A stretch of DNA of 62,397 nt from CAYVAP01 sp964343195 (GCA_964343195.1 CAYFIR010000017.1:1-62397); one strand, 5' to 3'; counted from the first letter of the stretch, positions 1-8,584 are shown. Translations and numbers: made by a program. The notes: generated by a model not told the origin, from the letters alone.

Positions 1-55
1 ACTAGTCATTAGTTTCGCGGTTCAAAGTTCAAGGTTGAAAGTTGCCTGGGCTACG
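1..55 (+). repeat. Terminal direct repeat, left copy
   Basis: These 55 bases are identical to the last 55 bases of the window (62343-62397). The inner part (27-43) recurs inverted at 21580-21596, so it contains a word of a dispersed intergenic repeat family. An overlap of exactly 55 bases is what a de Bruijn assembler with k = 55 leaves on a circular contig, or on a contig running from one copy of a 55-bp repeat to the next. The sequence alone does not separate the two. Confidence 0.95.
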
Positions 56-192
56 CAGAGCCAATTAGTGGCTATTGCCCCAGAATTAAGTGCATACATT
101 GGTTAGTATAAGGTAGGCCCAAAATTCAAAAAGGCAAATCAGGACTCTCAGAGGCCCTTTTGACAGGTCGAAACTAATGACTAGTGCCTGCG
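1..192. repeat. Inverted-repeat-bounded element at the left edge
   Basis: Bases 1-17 (actagtcattagtttcg) are repeated in perfect inverted orientation at 169-185. If the window ends are joined (62342 to 1), the match grows to a perfect 24-bp inverted repeat, 62336-62359 against 169-192, bounding an element of about 199 bp. It has the size and form of a miniature inverted-repeat element and codes for nothing recognisable. A second, partial word (gaattaagt) occurs inside at 85-93 and just after it at 193-201. Confidence 0.6.
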
Positions 193-656
193 GAATTAAG
201 TATTTGATCATTCGTAATTCGGATAAAGTGCTCACCAGCAGTACCTCCGATCACGTTGAGCGCAGGGAAATCCCACAGAGTGGGAAATTGCTGATCAGAT
301 GCTTCGATTACCACTCCCCGTTTCATGGGATCTTCGACAGGTACAAGATTTCGAATCCTTTCCACTATTGCTCACAAACGTACAATCGATAAAATCCTCC
401 AGGGCCCATTGTCTCTGGAGGATTTTTGTATGCTGGCAGACAGATTCCTGAAAAGGTAAGGTGCAAGACATCCCCCAGCCCCCGGGCTTCGTAGGTTTGG
501 TATCATCGGCTATCCGAGAACCTTTGAGGCACAAAGGCGGTTATGCATGTAGTCTCAAAAAGCTCAGTGCGTTGTGGTGCAGGGATGATGGTAAATGACT
601 ATGCCCCCGACACCCCATTGCCTGTGCCGTTGAAATCAATCTTCACCAAATACCCT
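193..656. other. Intergenic stretch, no confident gene
   Basis: Short open frames exist on both strands. The most protein-like is a 63-codon minus-strand frame from 365 down to 174, with a GTG start and its stop inside the inverted repeat. I do not recognise its product and see no ribosome-binding site or promoter, so I do not call it a gene; it could be a decayed gene end. The only clear element is the hairpin at 391-426. The frame leading into msrB is open from 543 but lacks signal-peptide character before 657. Confidence 0.5.
391..428 (+). terminator. Perfect hairpin followed by T-run
   Basis: A perfect 12-bp stem (391-402 with 415-426) and 12-base loop are followed by five T. The A-run on the 5' side makes it usable in both directions. 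No convincing gene ends just before it on either strand, so it may end a small non-coding transcript or an undetected gene. Confidence 0.6.
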
Positions 657-1178
657 ATGAAAAAGTCCATCCTATTCCTCTCTCTGGCCTTCATATCCCT
701 GTTTTTATTTCAGTCCTGTCTAAAGGCCCAGGACCGCAGTGACCGCGAACTCAAAGAACTGGCTGAAGCAGAATATCAGGGAGAACATGTGGAGAAAACA
801 GAAGCAGAATGGCGCTCCATGCTATCTCCACTCGCATATGACGTCACCAGAGAGGCCGCTACCGAGCGCGCTTTTACCGGAGAATACTGGGACAATAAAG
901 CATCAGGGACCTATGTGTGCTCCTGCTGCCAATTACCACTGTTTAGTTCTGATACCAAGTTTCGCTCCGGGACTGGATGGCCCAGCTTTTATGACGTTGT
1001 CGACAAGCATAATGTAGCATCTGAAACCGATCGCGCCTACGGCATGGTTCGCACCGAGGTGCTTTGTGGCCGATGCGATGCCCATCTGGGGCATGTATTT
1101 GAAGACGGCCCCAATCCAACAGGGCTCCGGTACTGCATCAACTCAGTCTCGTTGAAGTTTATCCCAATGGAGCAATAG
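657..1178 (+). CDS. msrB: Peptide-methionine (R)-S-oxide reductase, lipoprotein form
   Basis: MsrB reduces the R epimer of methionine sulfoxide in oxidised proteins. The 173-residue product shows the family core: zinc-binding pairs C88/C91 and C137/C140, the GTGWPSF segment at 105-111 and the catalytic Cys at 160 in RYCINS, with a short IPMEQ end. The start at 657 gives a lipoprotein signal (LFQSC, Cys21), so the enzyme should be anchored in the envelope and repair exported proteins, unlike cytosolic MsrB. The frame is open back to 543, but that extension would bury the signal peptide. No msrA is adjacent. The following gene has the same orientation after about 90 bases and is also a lipoprotein. 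Confidence 0.93.
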   Translation: MKKSILFLSLAFISLFLFQSCLKAQDRSDRELKELAEAEYQGEHVEKTEAEWRSMLSPLAYDVTREAATERAFTGEYWDNKASGTYVCSCCQLPLFSSDTKFRSGTGWPSFYDVVDKHNVASETDRAYGMVRTEVLCGRCDAHLGHVFEDGPNPTGLRYCINSVSLKFIPMEQ

Positions 1179-1266
1179 CCCCAACGAATATTGCTGTTGT
1201 ATTGTGAGGCCAGCCTGAAAGTGGAATTATCCTGCTTTTGAGCTGGCTTTTCATTTGTTTAGCATC

Positions 1267-2253
1267 ATGAAAACTCATTTCTGTTGGATAGCTATTGCAC
1301 TGATGCTGGCTTGGTTCAGCAGTGGATGCAGGGAGTCAGTTAGTACCAGTGTAGAAATTATTGAAACCGGACTCTCAGCCCCCATTTCGCTCAGGGCATT
1401 AGCGTTTAGCCACCCTGACACCGGGGTAGCAGTGGGAGGGTATCGCTATGAGACCACGGTCATCTTGCGAACAGTAGATGGCGGAGCTACCTGGGAACCA
1501 GAGCAAACTGCAGGGCCAGTAGATCGGGTCATGTACTCGGCTTACGCAGAGCCGTCTGGCTTTTTCCTGACCGGAGGGAACCACGATCAGGTCCTGATCT
1601 GGAACAGTGGCGCAGAAGAGTGGCGGCCACATTTTATGTTTTGGGGCTATCTCTGGAGTCAGGTAAGGGCTATTACCCGGCGTGATGATAGTACCCTGAT
1701 GGCAGTGGCAGGAGGAGGCTACGATAGGGGATTGCTGGTCAGTAGCCGTGATCAGGGGCGCAGCTGGCAGTTGGTCGATAGCTTTGAATACGAACTTCGG
1801 GACATTCACTTTGTAAATGATCAAACCGGCTTGATGGCTGGCTTTGGGACCGTGTTCAAAACAACGGACGGGGGGGAAACATGGGAATTCACCACCGCTG
1901 AGGGGGACATTTTTGTAAGCCTGGATTTTCCCACAGCTTCGACGGGCTATGTAGCCGGCAGAGCCGGAACCATTTTGAAGACAACAGACGCCGGAGCAAC
2001 CTGGGAAATCCTTCGCAATGGCAACAGCCTGACCAAACCCCGGCATCGATATAGCCGGCTGCGTTTCTGGGATTCGGAGCTCGGATATGTGGTAGGGGAT
2101 AAAGGTAGAATGCTTATGACAGAAAATGGCGGACAATCCTGGCAACCGATATCACTTCCATTTGAAAATGACCTCTTTGACCTTTATCTGAGGGGCGAGC
2201 GCGAAGGTCTCCTTGTTGGTTCAGATGGCCTGCTGGCCTATGTGACATGGTAA
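1267..2253 (+). CDS. BNR/Ycf48-like beta-propeller lipoprotein
   Basis: A 328-residue exported protein. The ATG at 1267 gives a signal peptide with lipobox FSSGC (Cys21). The mature part carries at least five Asp-box/BNR turns of the type DGGATWE, RDQGRSWQ, DGGETWE, DAGATWE and NGGQSWQ, spaced about 40-60 residues apart, which predicts a single beta-propeller like the plant/cyanobacterial HCF136/Ycf48 fold. In Bacteroidota such proteins are common envelope components of unknown role; a function in photosystem assembly is not implied. It converges with panC. A start at 1255 (TTG) is possible but less natural. Confidence 0.8.
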   Translation: MKTHFCWIAIALMLAWFSSGCRESVSTSVEIIETGLSAPISLRALAFSHPDTGVAVGGYRYETTVILRTVDGGATWEPEQTAGPVDRVMYSAYAEPSGFFLTGGNHDQVLIWNSGAEEWRPHFMFWGYLWSQVRAITRRDDSTLMAVAGGGYDRGLLVSSRDQGRSWQLVDSFEYELRDIHFVNDQTGLMAGFGTVFKTTDGGETWEFTTAEGDIFVSLDFPTASTGYVAGRAGTILKTTDAGATWEILRNGNSLTKPRHRYSRLRFWDSELGYVVGDKGRMLMTENGGQSWQPISLPFENDLFDLYLRGEREGLLVGSDGLLAYVTW

Positions 2254-2330
2254 GGGTAATATCCCCTGGGAAAAGCATGGAAGCTCGTTTAACCCATCTC
2301 TTCAATTCCTCGATGGCTCATCGCTACTCC

Positions 2331-3182
2331 TCATCCCGGATATTCCCAGATGGGCATATTGTCAATCAGACGAGTCTTTCCAAGCCATGCTGCAACAAAT
2401 GTGACAGGGTGTTGTGCCGGGTACAGAGAAGAAACCGGTTGCAGGTCTTTGCCTCCCAGGACTTCCAGATAATCCAGTTCGATCAGGGGAAACGGCTGTA
2501 GCTGTGCTCGACCAAATTCGAGAATCTCGTCTACTGACTCCCAAATGGTGCGGCGTAGTTTGATCTGTGCCAGGGTCTGTGACAGGGCCAGGGCCTGCTC
2601 TCTTTCCTTGGGAGACAGGTAGGCATTGCGACTACTCATGGCGAGGCCGTCCGGGTCTCGTACGATGGGGCAGGGTACTACAGTAAGAGGAAAATGCAAC
2701 TCCCTTACAAGGGTTTGGAGAATCAACTGTTGCTGATAGTCTTTGAGCCCAAAATAGGCTCGACTGGGTTGGATCAGGTTAAAAAGGATGCTGACGATTT
2801 GTAAAACGCCATTCATATGACCGGGGCGGCTGCGGGCACAGAGCACCTCATCCAGTTTGCTTAGCTGAAAGGTGATGAATGTATCACCTGCAGGATAGAT
2901 TGATCGGGTATCCGGAGCGAAAACAAAATCCACTCCGAGGTCTGCGAGCAGGCTCTGGTCTTTTTCGAGATTGCGAGGATATTTTTCAAAATCCTCATTA
3001 GGACCAAACTGAGTGGGATTCACAAATATGCTGACGAGGGTATGGTCGTTTTCCCGAACAGATTGGCGGACCAGAGAAAGGTGCCCTTCATGCAGTGCTC
3101 CCATGGTTGGAACCAGTCCCAAGGTACCCTTCCAGCGGGTACGCTGCTGCCTGAGCTGAGTCAGGTCGGAGATCAATTCCAT
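2331..3182 (-). CDS. panC: Pantothenate synthetase
   Basis: PanC joins pantoate and beta-alanine with ATP to give pantothenate, the precursor of coenzyme A, in the cytosol. The 283-residue protein has family motifs in order: VPTMGALHEGHLSLV (HIGH-type nucleotide loop), FVNPTQFGPNEDFEKYPR, PGHMNGV, a segment with FGLKDYQQ, and the SSRN motif in the KMSKS position. I prefer the ATG whose first base is 3182; a TTG at 3191 adds three residues. It is transcribed away from the GT5 glycogen synthase with about 150 bases between them, an arrangement familiar in Bacteroidota. panD and panB are not in the window. Confidence 0.96.
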   Translation of the reverse strand: MELISDLTQLRQQRTRWKGTLGLVPTMGALHEGHLSLVRQSVRENDHTLVSIFVNPTQFGPNEDFEKYPRNLEKDQSLLADLGVDFVFAPDTRSIYPAGDTFITFQLSKLDEVLCARSRPGHMNGVLQIVSILFNLIQPSRAYFGLKDYQQQLILQTLVRELHFPLTVVPCPIVRDPDGLAMSSRNAYLSPKEREQALALSQTLAQIKLRRTIWESVDEILEFGRAQLQPFPLIELDYLEVLGGKDLQPVSSLYPAQHPVTFVAAWLGKTRLIDNMPIWEYPG

Positions 3183-3259
3183 GGGGGACAAATTTGTGGA
3201 TAGGGAGCTAAAATGCGGCCAATATAATGACCGAGATTGTCAATGCAAATAATTTTCTG

Positions 3260-3267
3260 TATTTTTG
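3260..3267 (+). promoter_or_regulatory. Bacteroidota-type -7 box
   Basis: TATTTTTG matches the TAnnTTTG -7 consensus, with a TTG at 3237-3239 about 20 bases upstream in the -33 position. It lies about 70 bases before the start of the GT5 gene at 3336. Confidence 0.5.
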
Positions 3268-3335
3268 CATCTGATTTGTAAAAGGCCCTTACACGCCTGT
3301 AGGGGGATCAAAAGTCCCATAATTGTGAATACCAT

Positions 3336-4151
3336 ATGAGTAAGAAATTGCGCATCCTTTATGTTACGTCGGAAATTGATCCGTTCCTAAAGCTGAGCTC
3401 AGCTGCGGACCTGATCCGTTTACTGCCTCAGAAGCTACAGGAAAAAGGTCACGAGATTCGTATTTTCATGCCCAAGTTTGGGGTGATCAACGAACGTCGG
3501 AACCGCCTGCATGAGGTAGTACGCCTATCAGGGATCAATATTCGCGTGGCAGGTGAGGAAAAGCCCCTCACCATCAAGGTAGCTTCTATCCCCAATGCCA
3601 AGCTACAGGTGTACTTTTTGGACAATGAAGACTACTTCAAGCGCAAGTCAGTATTGGCTGATAAAGAAGATGTTTTCCACAAAGACAACGATGAGCGCTC
3701 AATTTTCTTCTGTAAGGGTGTAATCGAGACAGTGAAGAAGCTGGGTTGGCCACCGGACATTATTCACTGCCACGACTGGATGACTGCTTTTATTCCGTTA
3801 TATTTGCGCACGCATTACAAGGATGACCCAATGTTCAAGCGTACCAAGACGGTCTTTACCGTGTACGACAACGGGTTTGAGAGTGAGCTGGCCAATAATT
3901 ATCTCGACAAGGTCCGTGTAGACGGAATCGCAGACGAGAACCTGGACAACTATGACGGAAATAATTACGTTGGGGTAGTCAAGGGTGGAATCGCCCTCTC
4001 CGATGTGGTTACCAAGGGTCATCCTAACATTGACGAGAAGCTAGAAGCTTATCTCGAACAAACTCAGGATGAAAAAATTTATTTTGACGCCAGTGACAAA
4101 GATCAGTACGTGGAAGGCTATAATCAGCTTTACTCAGAGCTTTCAAATTAA
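3336..4151 (+). CDS. Glycogen/starch synthase, GT5 catalytic half only
   Basis: The 271-residue protein matches the N-terminal Rossmann domain of GT5 glycogen synthases: ILYVTSEIDPF at the start, then DIIHCHDWMTAFIPLYL and GGIALSDVVTKGHPN. It ends where the C-terminal nucleotide-binding GT-B domain should begin, so full-length synthases are nearly twice as long. Short forms like this are frequent in Bacteroidota beside panC, so it looks like a family trait, not a local truncation. Whether it is catalytic alone is unclear, because ADP-glucose binding normally needs the second domain. A -7 box at 3260 probably drives it, and a strong hairpin begins 27 bases after the stop. Confidence 0.85.
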   Translation: MSKKLRILYVTSEIDPFLKLSSAADLIRLLPQKLQEKGHEIRIFMPKFGVINERRNRLHEVVRLSGINIRVAGEEKPLTIKVASIPNAKLQVYFLDNEDYFKRKSVLADKEDVFHKDNDERSIFFCKGVIETVKKLGWPPDIIHCHDWMTAFIPLYLRTHYKDDPMFKRTKTVFTVYDNGFESELANNYLDKVRVDGIADENLDNYDGNNYVGVVKGGIALSDVVTKGHPNIDEKLEAYLEQTQDEKIYFDASDKDQYVEGYNQLYSELSN

Positions 4152-5484
4152 GCCTGTTTCTACATCCAGGATTTCAAAATGGCTGTTGGTAGGAATGCTA
4201 CCAACAGCCATTGTATTTTTTTCAGGTTGTGAAGAACCCATTCAGGGTATCGGAAAGGAGGTGCTGCCTCCCGGAGATATCATCGAGACTTATTACACAG
4301 ACAGTCTTGAAATTGAATTTCGGACTATTCGCCTGGATACCATCAACAGCTATAACTCCGAGTACCAGTTGGTCGGAAACTATGTTGATCCTCAGTTTGG
4401 ACGAATTTCAGCGAGTACCTATACACAGGTACTTTCCCGAACCAGTCCGATAGTCGGGGATCCTGACCTGTTGTATGATTCTCTGGTGCTCAATCTACAG
4501 GTTGCCAGCTATTACGGTCGTCTGGATCAGCCTCAGGTTATCAGGATCTATGAGATTACGGGTGACTGGCCAGAGGAGGAGGACATTAACTCCGAAACCA
4601 CATTGGAATACAGCGCCAACCTTCTCGCTGATCCAACTCCCATTTACCTGGATGAGGCGGGAACAGCCGAGATATCCATACGGTTGAGTGATGAACTGGG
4701 TCGCCGCCTCCTCTATGCAGATCCGGATACGCTGGGAGACAGGGACCTGTTCAATGAGTTCTTCAAAGGCTTATATATTACTTCCGAGCCAGTGAAGCAC
4801 TATAACCGTGAGCCAGGAGCTATCCTCAGGCTATTGGGGAACAGCAGCAATACACAGCTCGAACTTCACTATCGTGAAGAGGACACCACCGCGACGATTT
4901 TCCGTGCCAAGGTTGAGCCTTTTCAGATCAGTAGCTCCACTCCCAAGTTTCATCACGTTACCCGCACCCAGGAAGCCGAAACTCTCCTGGATATAGAAGG
5001 ACCCGCTCTCGCAGGTGATGATGAAAAAGAGCAATTTGAGTTTCTCCAGGGAGTAGTACAGGTTCGCAACTATATCAGATTTCCCGATGTTGATCAGCTT
5101 GGAAATGTGGCGATCCATAATGCCTCACTGACACTCAAGGTCGACCCGGAAACTCTTGGATCAGAAGACCGCTATTCACCGCCTACGGCAATTCTGCCGC
5201 TGGTCGCTGACAGTACCTATGCGATAAAGTTTGGGGAGGACGGGGCCATAGAACTGGTCACTTCGCTGAGTGATGTCGTCTTCTATAATAGCAATGACGC
5301 CACCTACACCATCGATCTGACCCGCTATATTCAGGAGATTCTTACAGGTGCAAGGGAAAATACAGGATTCGTTTTATTGCCCTCCGGTGCCGGAAACAGA
5401 GTTGATCGGGCAATTTTGGGTGGCACAGGCCACCCCTCCCTGGCTCCCCAGTTATCAATCATATACTCAACCTTACTTGATTGA
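4069..5484 (+). CDS. DUF4270 family lipoprotein
   Basis: A predicted lipoprotein of up to 471 residues, with hydrophobic segment WLLVGMLPTAIVFFSGC and lipobox FFSGC, followed by a long beta-rich region typical of DUF4270, a Bacteroidota envelope family of unknown function. Its place between the GT5 gene and glmS is the usual one. The start is unclear. The ATG at 4069 overlaps the GT5 gene by 83 bases and gives an unusually long n-region; later options are TTG 4186 or ATG 4195, which would leave a very short signal peptide without positive charge. The signal-peptide codons coincide with a perfect terminator-like hairpin (4178-4222), so expression may depend on translation through it. Confidence 0.8.
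   Translation: MKKFILTPVTKISTWKAIISFTQSFQIKPVSTSRISKWLLVGMLPTAIVFFSGCEEPIQGIGKEVLPPGDIIETYYTDSLEIEFRTIRLDTINSYNSEYQLVGNYVDPQFGRISASTYTQVLSRTSPIVGDPDLLYDSLVLNLQVASYYGRLDQPQVIRIYEITGDWPEEEDINSETTLEYSANLLADPTPIYLDEAGTAEISIRLSDELGRRLLYADPDTLGDRDLFNEFFKGLYITSEPVKHYNREPGAILRLLGNSSNTQLELHYREEDTTATIFRAKVEPFQISSSTPKFHHVTRTQEAETLLDIEGPALAGDDEKEQFEFLQGVVQVRNYIRFPDVDQLGNVAIHNASLTLKVDPETLGSEDRYSPPTAILPLVADSTYAIKFGEDGAIELVTSLSDVVFYNSNDATYTIDLTRYIQEILTGARENTGFVLLPSGAGNRVDRAILGGTGHPSLAPQLSIIYSTLLD
4178..4222 (+). terminator. Intrinsic terminator hairpin inside the DUF4270 signal-peptide codons
   Basis: A perfect 15-bp stem (4178-4192 with 4198-4212), five-base loop, then GTA and seven T. It begins 27 bases after the GT5 stop, exactly where that gene needs a terminator, yet the same bases encode the hydrophobic core of the next gene's signal peptide. 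Confidence 0.8.
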
Positions 5485-5590
5485 TAAAGGCTGATATACG
5501 ACGACTACTCATTTCGCTCTCTGATAAAGGTTACGTCTTTGTACCTTTCAGATAATCTCATTCTTTACAACACCAAACCAAACATCATCT

Positions 5591-7423
5591 ATGTGTGGGA
5601 TCGTCGGTTACATAGGCCATAGAGAGGCCTACCCAATCCTGATCGAAGGATTGCGTAGATTAGAGTACAGAGGATATGACTCTGCAGGGGTAGCCCTCAT
5701 GAACGGCAAGATAGACGTTTATAAAAAGCAGGGAAAAGTTGTCGAACTTGAAAATCACGTTGGACCAGACTACCCTCGGACCAGGGTCGGCATGGGACAT
5801 ACCCGCTGGGCCACCCACGGAGCTCCAAACGATGTAAATGCTCACCCCCATCAGTCTTCCAGTGGGAAATTTGCCCTGATCCATAACGGCATCATTGAAA
5901 ACTATAGCCTGCTAAAGGAGAAGTTAAAGAGTGAAGGGTACGAGTTCAAAAGCGGCACAGATACCGAAGTGCTGGTTCAGCTAATTGAGCTCATCTACGA
6001 AAGAGAAAAGGTAAGCCCGGACGAAGCTGTACGCCTCGCATTAAATGAAGTTATCGGGGCATATGGCATCGTGGTGATGTGCAGTGACCAGCCTGGGACC
6101 ATGATCGTCGCCCGAAAAAGTAGCCCGATTGTAATTGGGATCGGGGAAGACGAATACATCATTGCTTCTGATGCTACCCCCATCGTAGCCTATACGAAGG
6201 ATGTTATCTACCTCAATGACGAGGAGATGGCCATCATCAATGAAGACGGCTACACCATTAAGAACATTCAGAACGAAGTGCTGACTCCCTACCTGCAACG
6301 GGTAGAGATGGAGATGGAATCTCTGGAAAAAGGTGGTTACGACTACTTCATGCTCAAGGAGATCATGGAGCAACCCAAATCCATCCGGGAAAGCCTTCGT
6401 GGACGCATAGATCCATCCAATAAGAAAGTCTGGCTAGGGGGACTGGTGGATATGCACGACGAACTTCGCCGTGCTTCGAGGTTTATCTTCGTGGCTTGTG
6501 GCACTAGCTGGCACGCAGGTTTGGTAGCCGAATATCTTTTTGAAGAATTCGCACGGGTGCCAGTCGAAGTTGAGTACGCATCAGAGTTTCGCTACCGCAA
6601 TCCCATCATCCGTCACGATGATGTGGTCATCGCCATTAGCCAGAGTGGAGAGACGGCAGATACCCTGGCAGCTGTCCAGATTGCAAAAGAAAAAGGCGCT
6701 ACGGTACTGGGAGTAGTGAACTCCGTCGGTTCCAGCATAGCCCGGGAAACCACTGCGGGGGTGTATATTCACGCCGGACCGGAAATCGGTGTAGCTTCTA
6801 CAAAAGCCTTTACCTCACAGGTGACAGTGCTGGCCCTGATGGCGGGATTTGTCGCTCATTTGCGTGGGCTGAATTCCAGCAAGGTCCGTACCCTGACCGA
6901 GGACATTCTGCAGATCCCGGAAAAAGTTCGCAGAATCCTCCAGCAGGATGATAAAATCCGAGAGATCTCCGAGACCTTCAGCGAGGCCGCCAACTTCCTG
7001 TACCTTGGCCGCGGGTATAATTTCCCTGTTGCGCTGGAAGGCGCTCTGAAGCTCAAGGAAATTTCCTATATCCATGCGGAAGGCTATCCTGCTGCCGAAA
7101 TGAAACACGGCCCCATCGCGCTCATCGACGAAAACATGCCGGTGGTGTTCATCGCCACCCATGATGAGTCTTATGACAAAGTTGTTTCAAACGTAGAGGA
7201 GGTCGTTTCCCGTGGTGGACGGGTCATCGCAGTTGTCTCTGAAGGTGACACCACTATCCGTGAACTGGCTGATTATGTCATCGAAGTTCCGAAGACCAGC
7301 CCATCGCTGGTGCCCTTGTTATCGGTGATTCCGCTGCAACTGTTGTCCTATCACATTGCCGTGATGCGTGGATGTGATGTGGACCAGCCACGGAATCTGG
7401 CCAAGTCGGTTACGGTGGAATAA
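5591..7423 (+). CDS. glmS: Glutamine-fructose-6-phosphate aminotransferase (isomerising)
   Basis: GlmS makes glucosamine-6-phosphate from fructose-6-phosphate and glutamine, the first committed step toward UDP-GlcNAc for peptidoglycan and lipopolysaccharide. The 610-residue protein begins MCGIVGYIG with the catalytic Cys exposed after Met removal. The glutaminase domain (about 1-240, HTRWATHG) is followed by two SIS sugar-isomerase domains (ACGTSWHAG, SQSGETADT, STKAFTSQV), and the conserved end DQPRNLAKSVTVE is present. Length is normal. No glmS ribozyme is visible in the roughly 100 bases upstream. A good terminator follows at 7460. Confidence 0.98.
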   Translation: MCGIVGYIGHREAYPILIEGLRRLEYRGYDSAGVALMNGKIDVYKKQGKVVELENHVGPDYPRTRVGMGHTRWATHGAPNDVNAHPHQSSSGKFALIHNGIIENYSLLKEKLKSEGYEFKSGTDTEVLVQLIELIYEREKVSPDEAVRLALNEVIGAYGIVVMCSDQPGTMIVARKSSPIVIGIGEDEYIIASDATPIVAYTKDVIYLNDEEMAIINEDGYTIKNIQNEVLTPYLQRVEMEMESLEKGGYDYFMLKEIMEQPKSIRESLRGRIDPSNKKVWLGGLVDMHDELRRASRFIFVACGTSWHAGLVAEYLFEEFARVPVEVEYASEFRYRNPIIRHDDVVIAISQSGETADTLAAVQIAKEKGATVLGVVNSVGSSIARETTAGVYIHAGPEIGVASTKAFTSQVTVLALMAGFVAHLRGLNSSKVRTLTEDILQIPEKVRRILQQDDKIREISETFSEAANFLYLGRGYNFPVALEGALKLKEISYIHAEGYPAAEMKHGPIALIDENMPVVFIATHDESYDKVVSNVEEVVSRGGRVIAVVSEGDTTIRELADYVIEVPKTSPSLVPLLSVIPLQLLSYHIAVMRGCDVDQPRNLAKSVTVE

Positions 7424-7459
7424 GCTGCCCCACCCTGATGGGTAGAGACAAGCATATAT

Positions 7460-7515
7460 GTATGCGGAATAGGGATATGGCACGGCCATTCGACCCTGTT
7501 CCGCATACTTTTTAT
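7460..7515 (+). terminator. Intrinsic terminator of glmS
   Basis: A 10-bp perfect stem, gtatgcggaa (7460-7469) with ttccgcatac (7499-7508), is followed by TTTTTATT. A shorter inner stem (agggt/accct type) probably extends it. It lies 37 bases after the glmS stop. Confidence 0.8.
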
Positions 7516-7554
7516 TCACAGAAGCTGGTTTCCCTGATAGCAGCCTGTGCCGCT

Positions 7555-8583
7555 TCATTTGTCTTCCTGATACCATTCGGCAAATTCATCGATGGCCTCC
7601 CATACGGTCTGTTGGGGCACAAACCCCAACTGCAACTGCGCCTGGGTAATATCCAGCGAAAAAGATCTGGCAAGGGTGCTGACCCCATATCGGGTGAGAA
7701 GGGGCTCGCGGTTTTGCTGAAAATTTCTGGCGCGCCATTCCATGAATCCAGCCAAATGAAAGAGCAGTGGATACGGCACCTGTTGGGTAGGGGGAGCCAG
7801 TCCCAATTTCTGCAGAATATAGCTAATGCCTTCCCATAGGGGAACTGGATCACCGTTGGAGATGTTATAAGGCCGACGCATTGCTTCATCTGGAGCGGTC
7901 ATGGCCAGTAGAATTGCATCAACCACATTGCTTACCGGTGTGAGGTCCACCCTGTTTTTACCGTCGCCTATGATTCTCAGCCGACCTGCATGGTAGGCAC
8001 GAAGGATTCGGGGCATGATGACGGTATCTCCTCTCCCTATCAGGGCCCTCGGGCGTAGGGCCACCCAATTCAGGCCTGAAACCTCCAGAAGTTTTTCTGC
8101 CTGTCGCTTGGTCCGGGCATAGGCATTGACCATGACCTTCGGGAGCGGGTCGGCTTCGCTGATTCCCACCTGATCCTGGTGGTTCACATAAAGACTGGGG
8201 GTAGAAATGTAGATGAAGCGATCTACTCCATGCAGTTCTGCGGCGGCAATGAGGTTTTGTTGGGCAAGTACATTGGCACGGAAAAAATCCTCCTCTGCCC
8301 CCCATGGGGAGGAAAGGGCTGCACAATGGATGATGGTCTTAATGCCATTTTCCGAGATCAGTGCATCCACATACTCCCGGTCAGATAAATCTCCCAGTTG
8401 GTATGTCACCTGAGTCGAATGGACCTGAGCATTTGCACGGAGGGTGCGCCCTGAGGCTATCATCCTGGCTTTGCCGGGAAGCGATGCAAGACGTTCAAGA
8501 GTTCGGCTACCCAAAAATCCTGTCGCCCCGGTGACTAGCAGTGGTTCATCGATGCTAATGGCCTCAAGTCGTTTGCTGTCCAT
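7555..8583 (-). CDS. NAD(P)-dependent epimerase / 3-beta-HSD family reductase
   Basis: A 342-residue extended short-chain dehydrogenase. The Rossmann glycine motif TGATGFLG is at about 18-25 and the catalytic YxxxK appears as YARTK near the middle, preceded by YISTPSLY supplying the active-site Ser. The C-terminal part (NGDPVPLWEGISYIL, then a PLLTRYGVSTLARS segment) resembles the 3-beta-hydroxysteroid dehydrogenase/OleD branch more than nucleotide-sugar epimerases; the substrate is not clear. The start lies one base after the S9 peptidase stop, so the two are probably cotranscribed, peptidase first. I see no biochemical reason for that pairing. Confidence 0.85.
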   Translation of the reverse strand: MDSKRLEAISIDEPLLVTGATGFLGSRTLERLASLPGKARMIASGRTLRANAQVHSTQVTYQLGDLSDREYVDALISENGIKTIIHCAALSSPWGAEEDFFRANVLAQQNLIAAAELHGVDRFIYISTPSLYVNHQDQVGISEADPLPKVMVNAYARTKRQAEKLLEVSGLNWVALRPRALIGRGDTVIMPRILRAYHAGRLRIIGDGKNRVDLTPVSNVVDAILLAMTAPDEAMRRPYNISNGDPVPLWEGISYILQKLGLAPPTQQVPYPLLFHLAGFMEWRARNFQQNREPLLTRYGVSTLARSFSLDITQAQLQLGFVPQQTVWEAIDEFAEWYQEDK

Positions 8584-8584
8584 C

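Noticed and set aside
330..392. Possible tRNA 3' half (gatttcgaatcc) before the 391 hairpin
   Set aside because: The T-arm-like word has no pairing acceptor or anticodon arm upstream.
1399..2145. 248-residue minus-strand frame inside the BNR gene
   Set aside because: Opposite frame of a propeller with clear repeats on the plus strand.
5485..5590. glmS ribozyme or riboswitch upstream of glmS
   Set aside because: The leader is only about 100 bases and shows no ribozyme core or conserved pairing.
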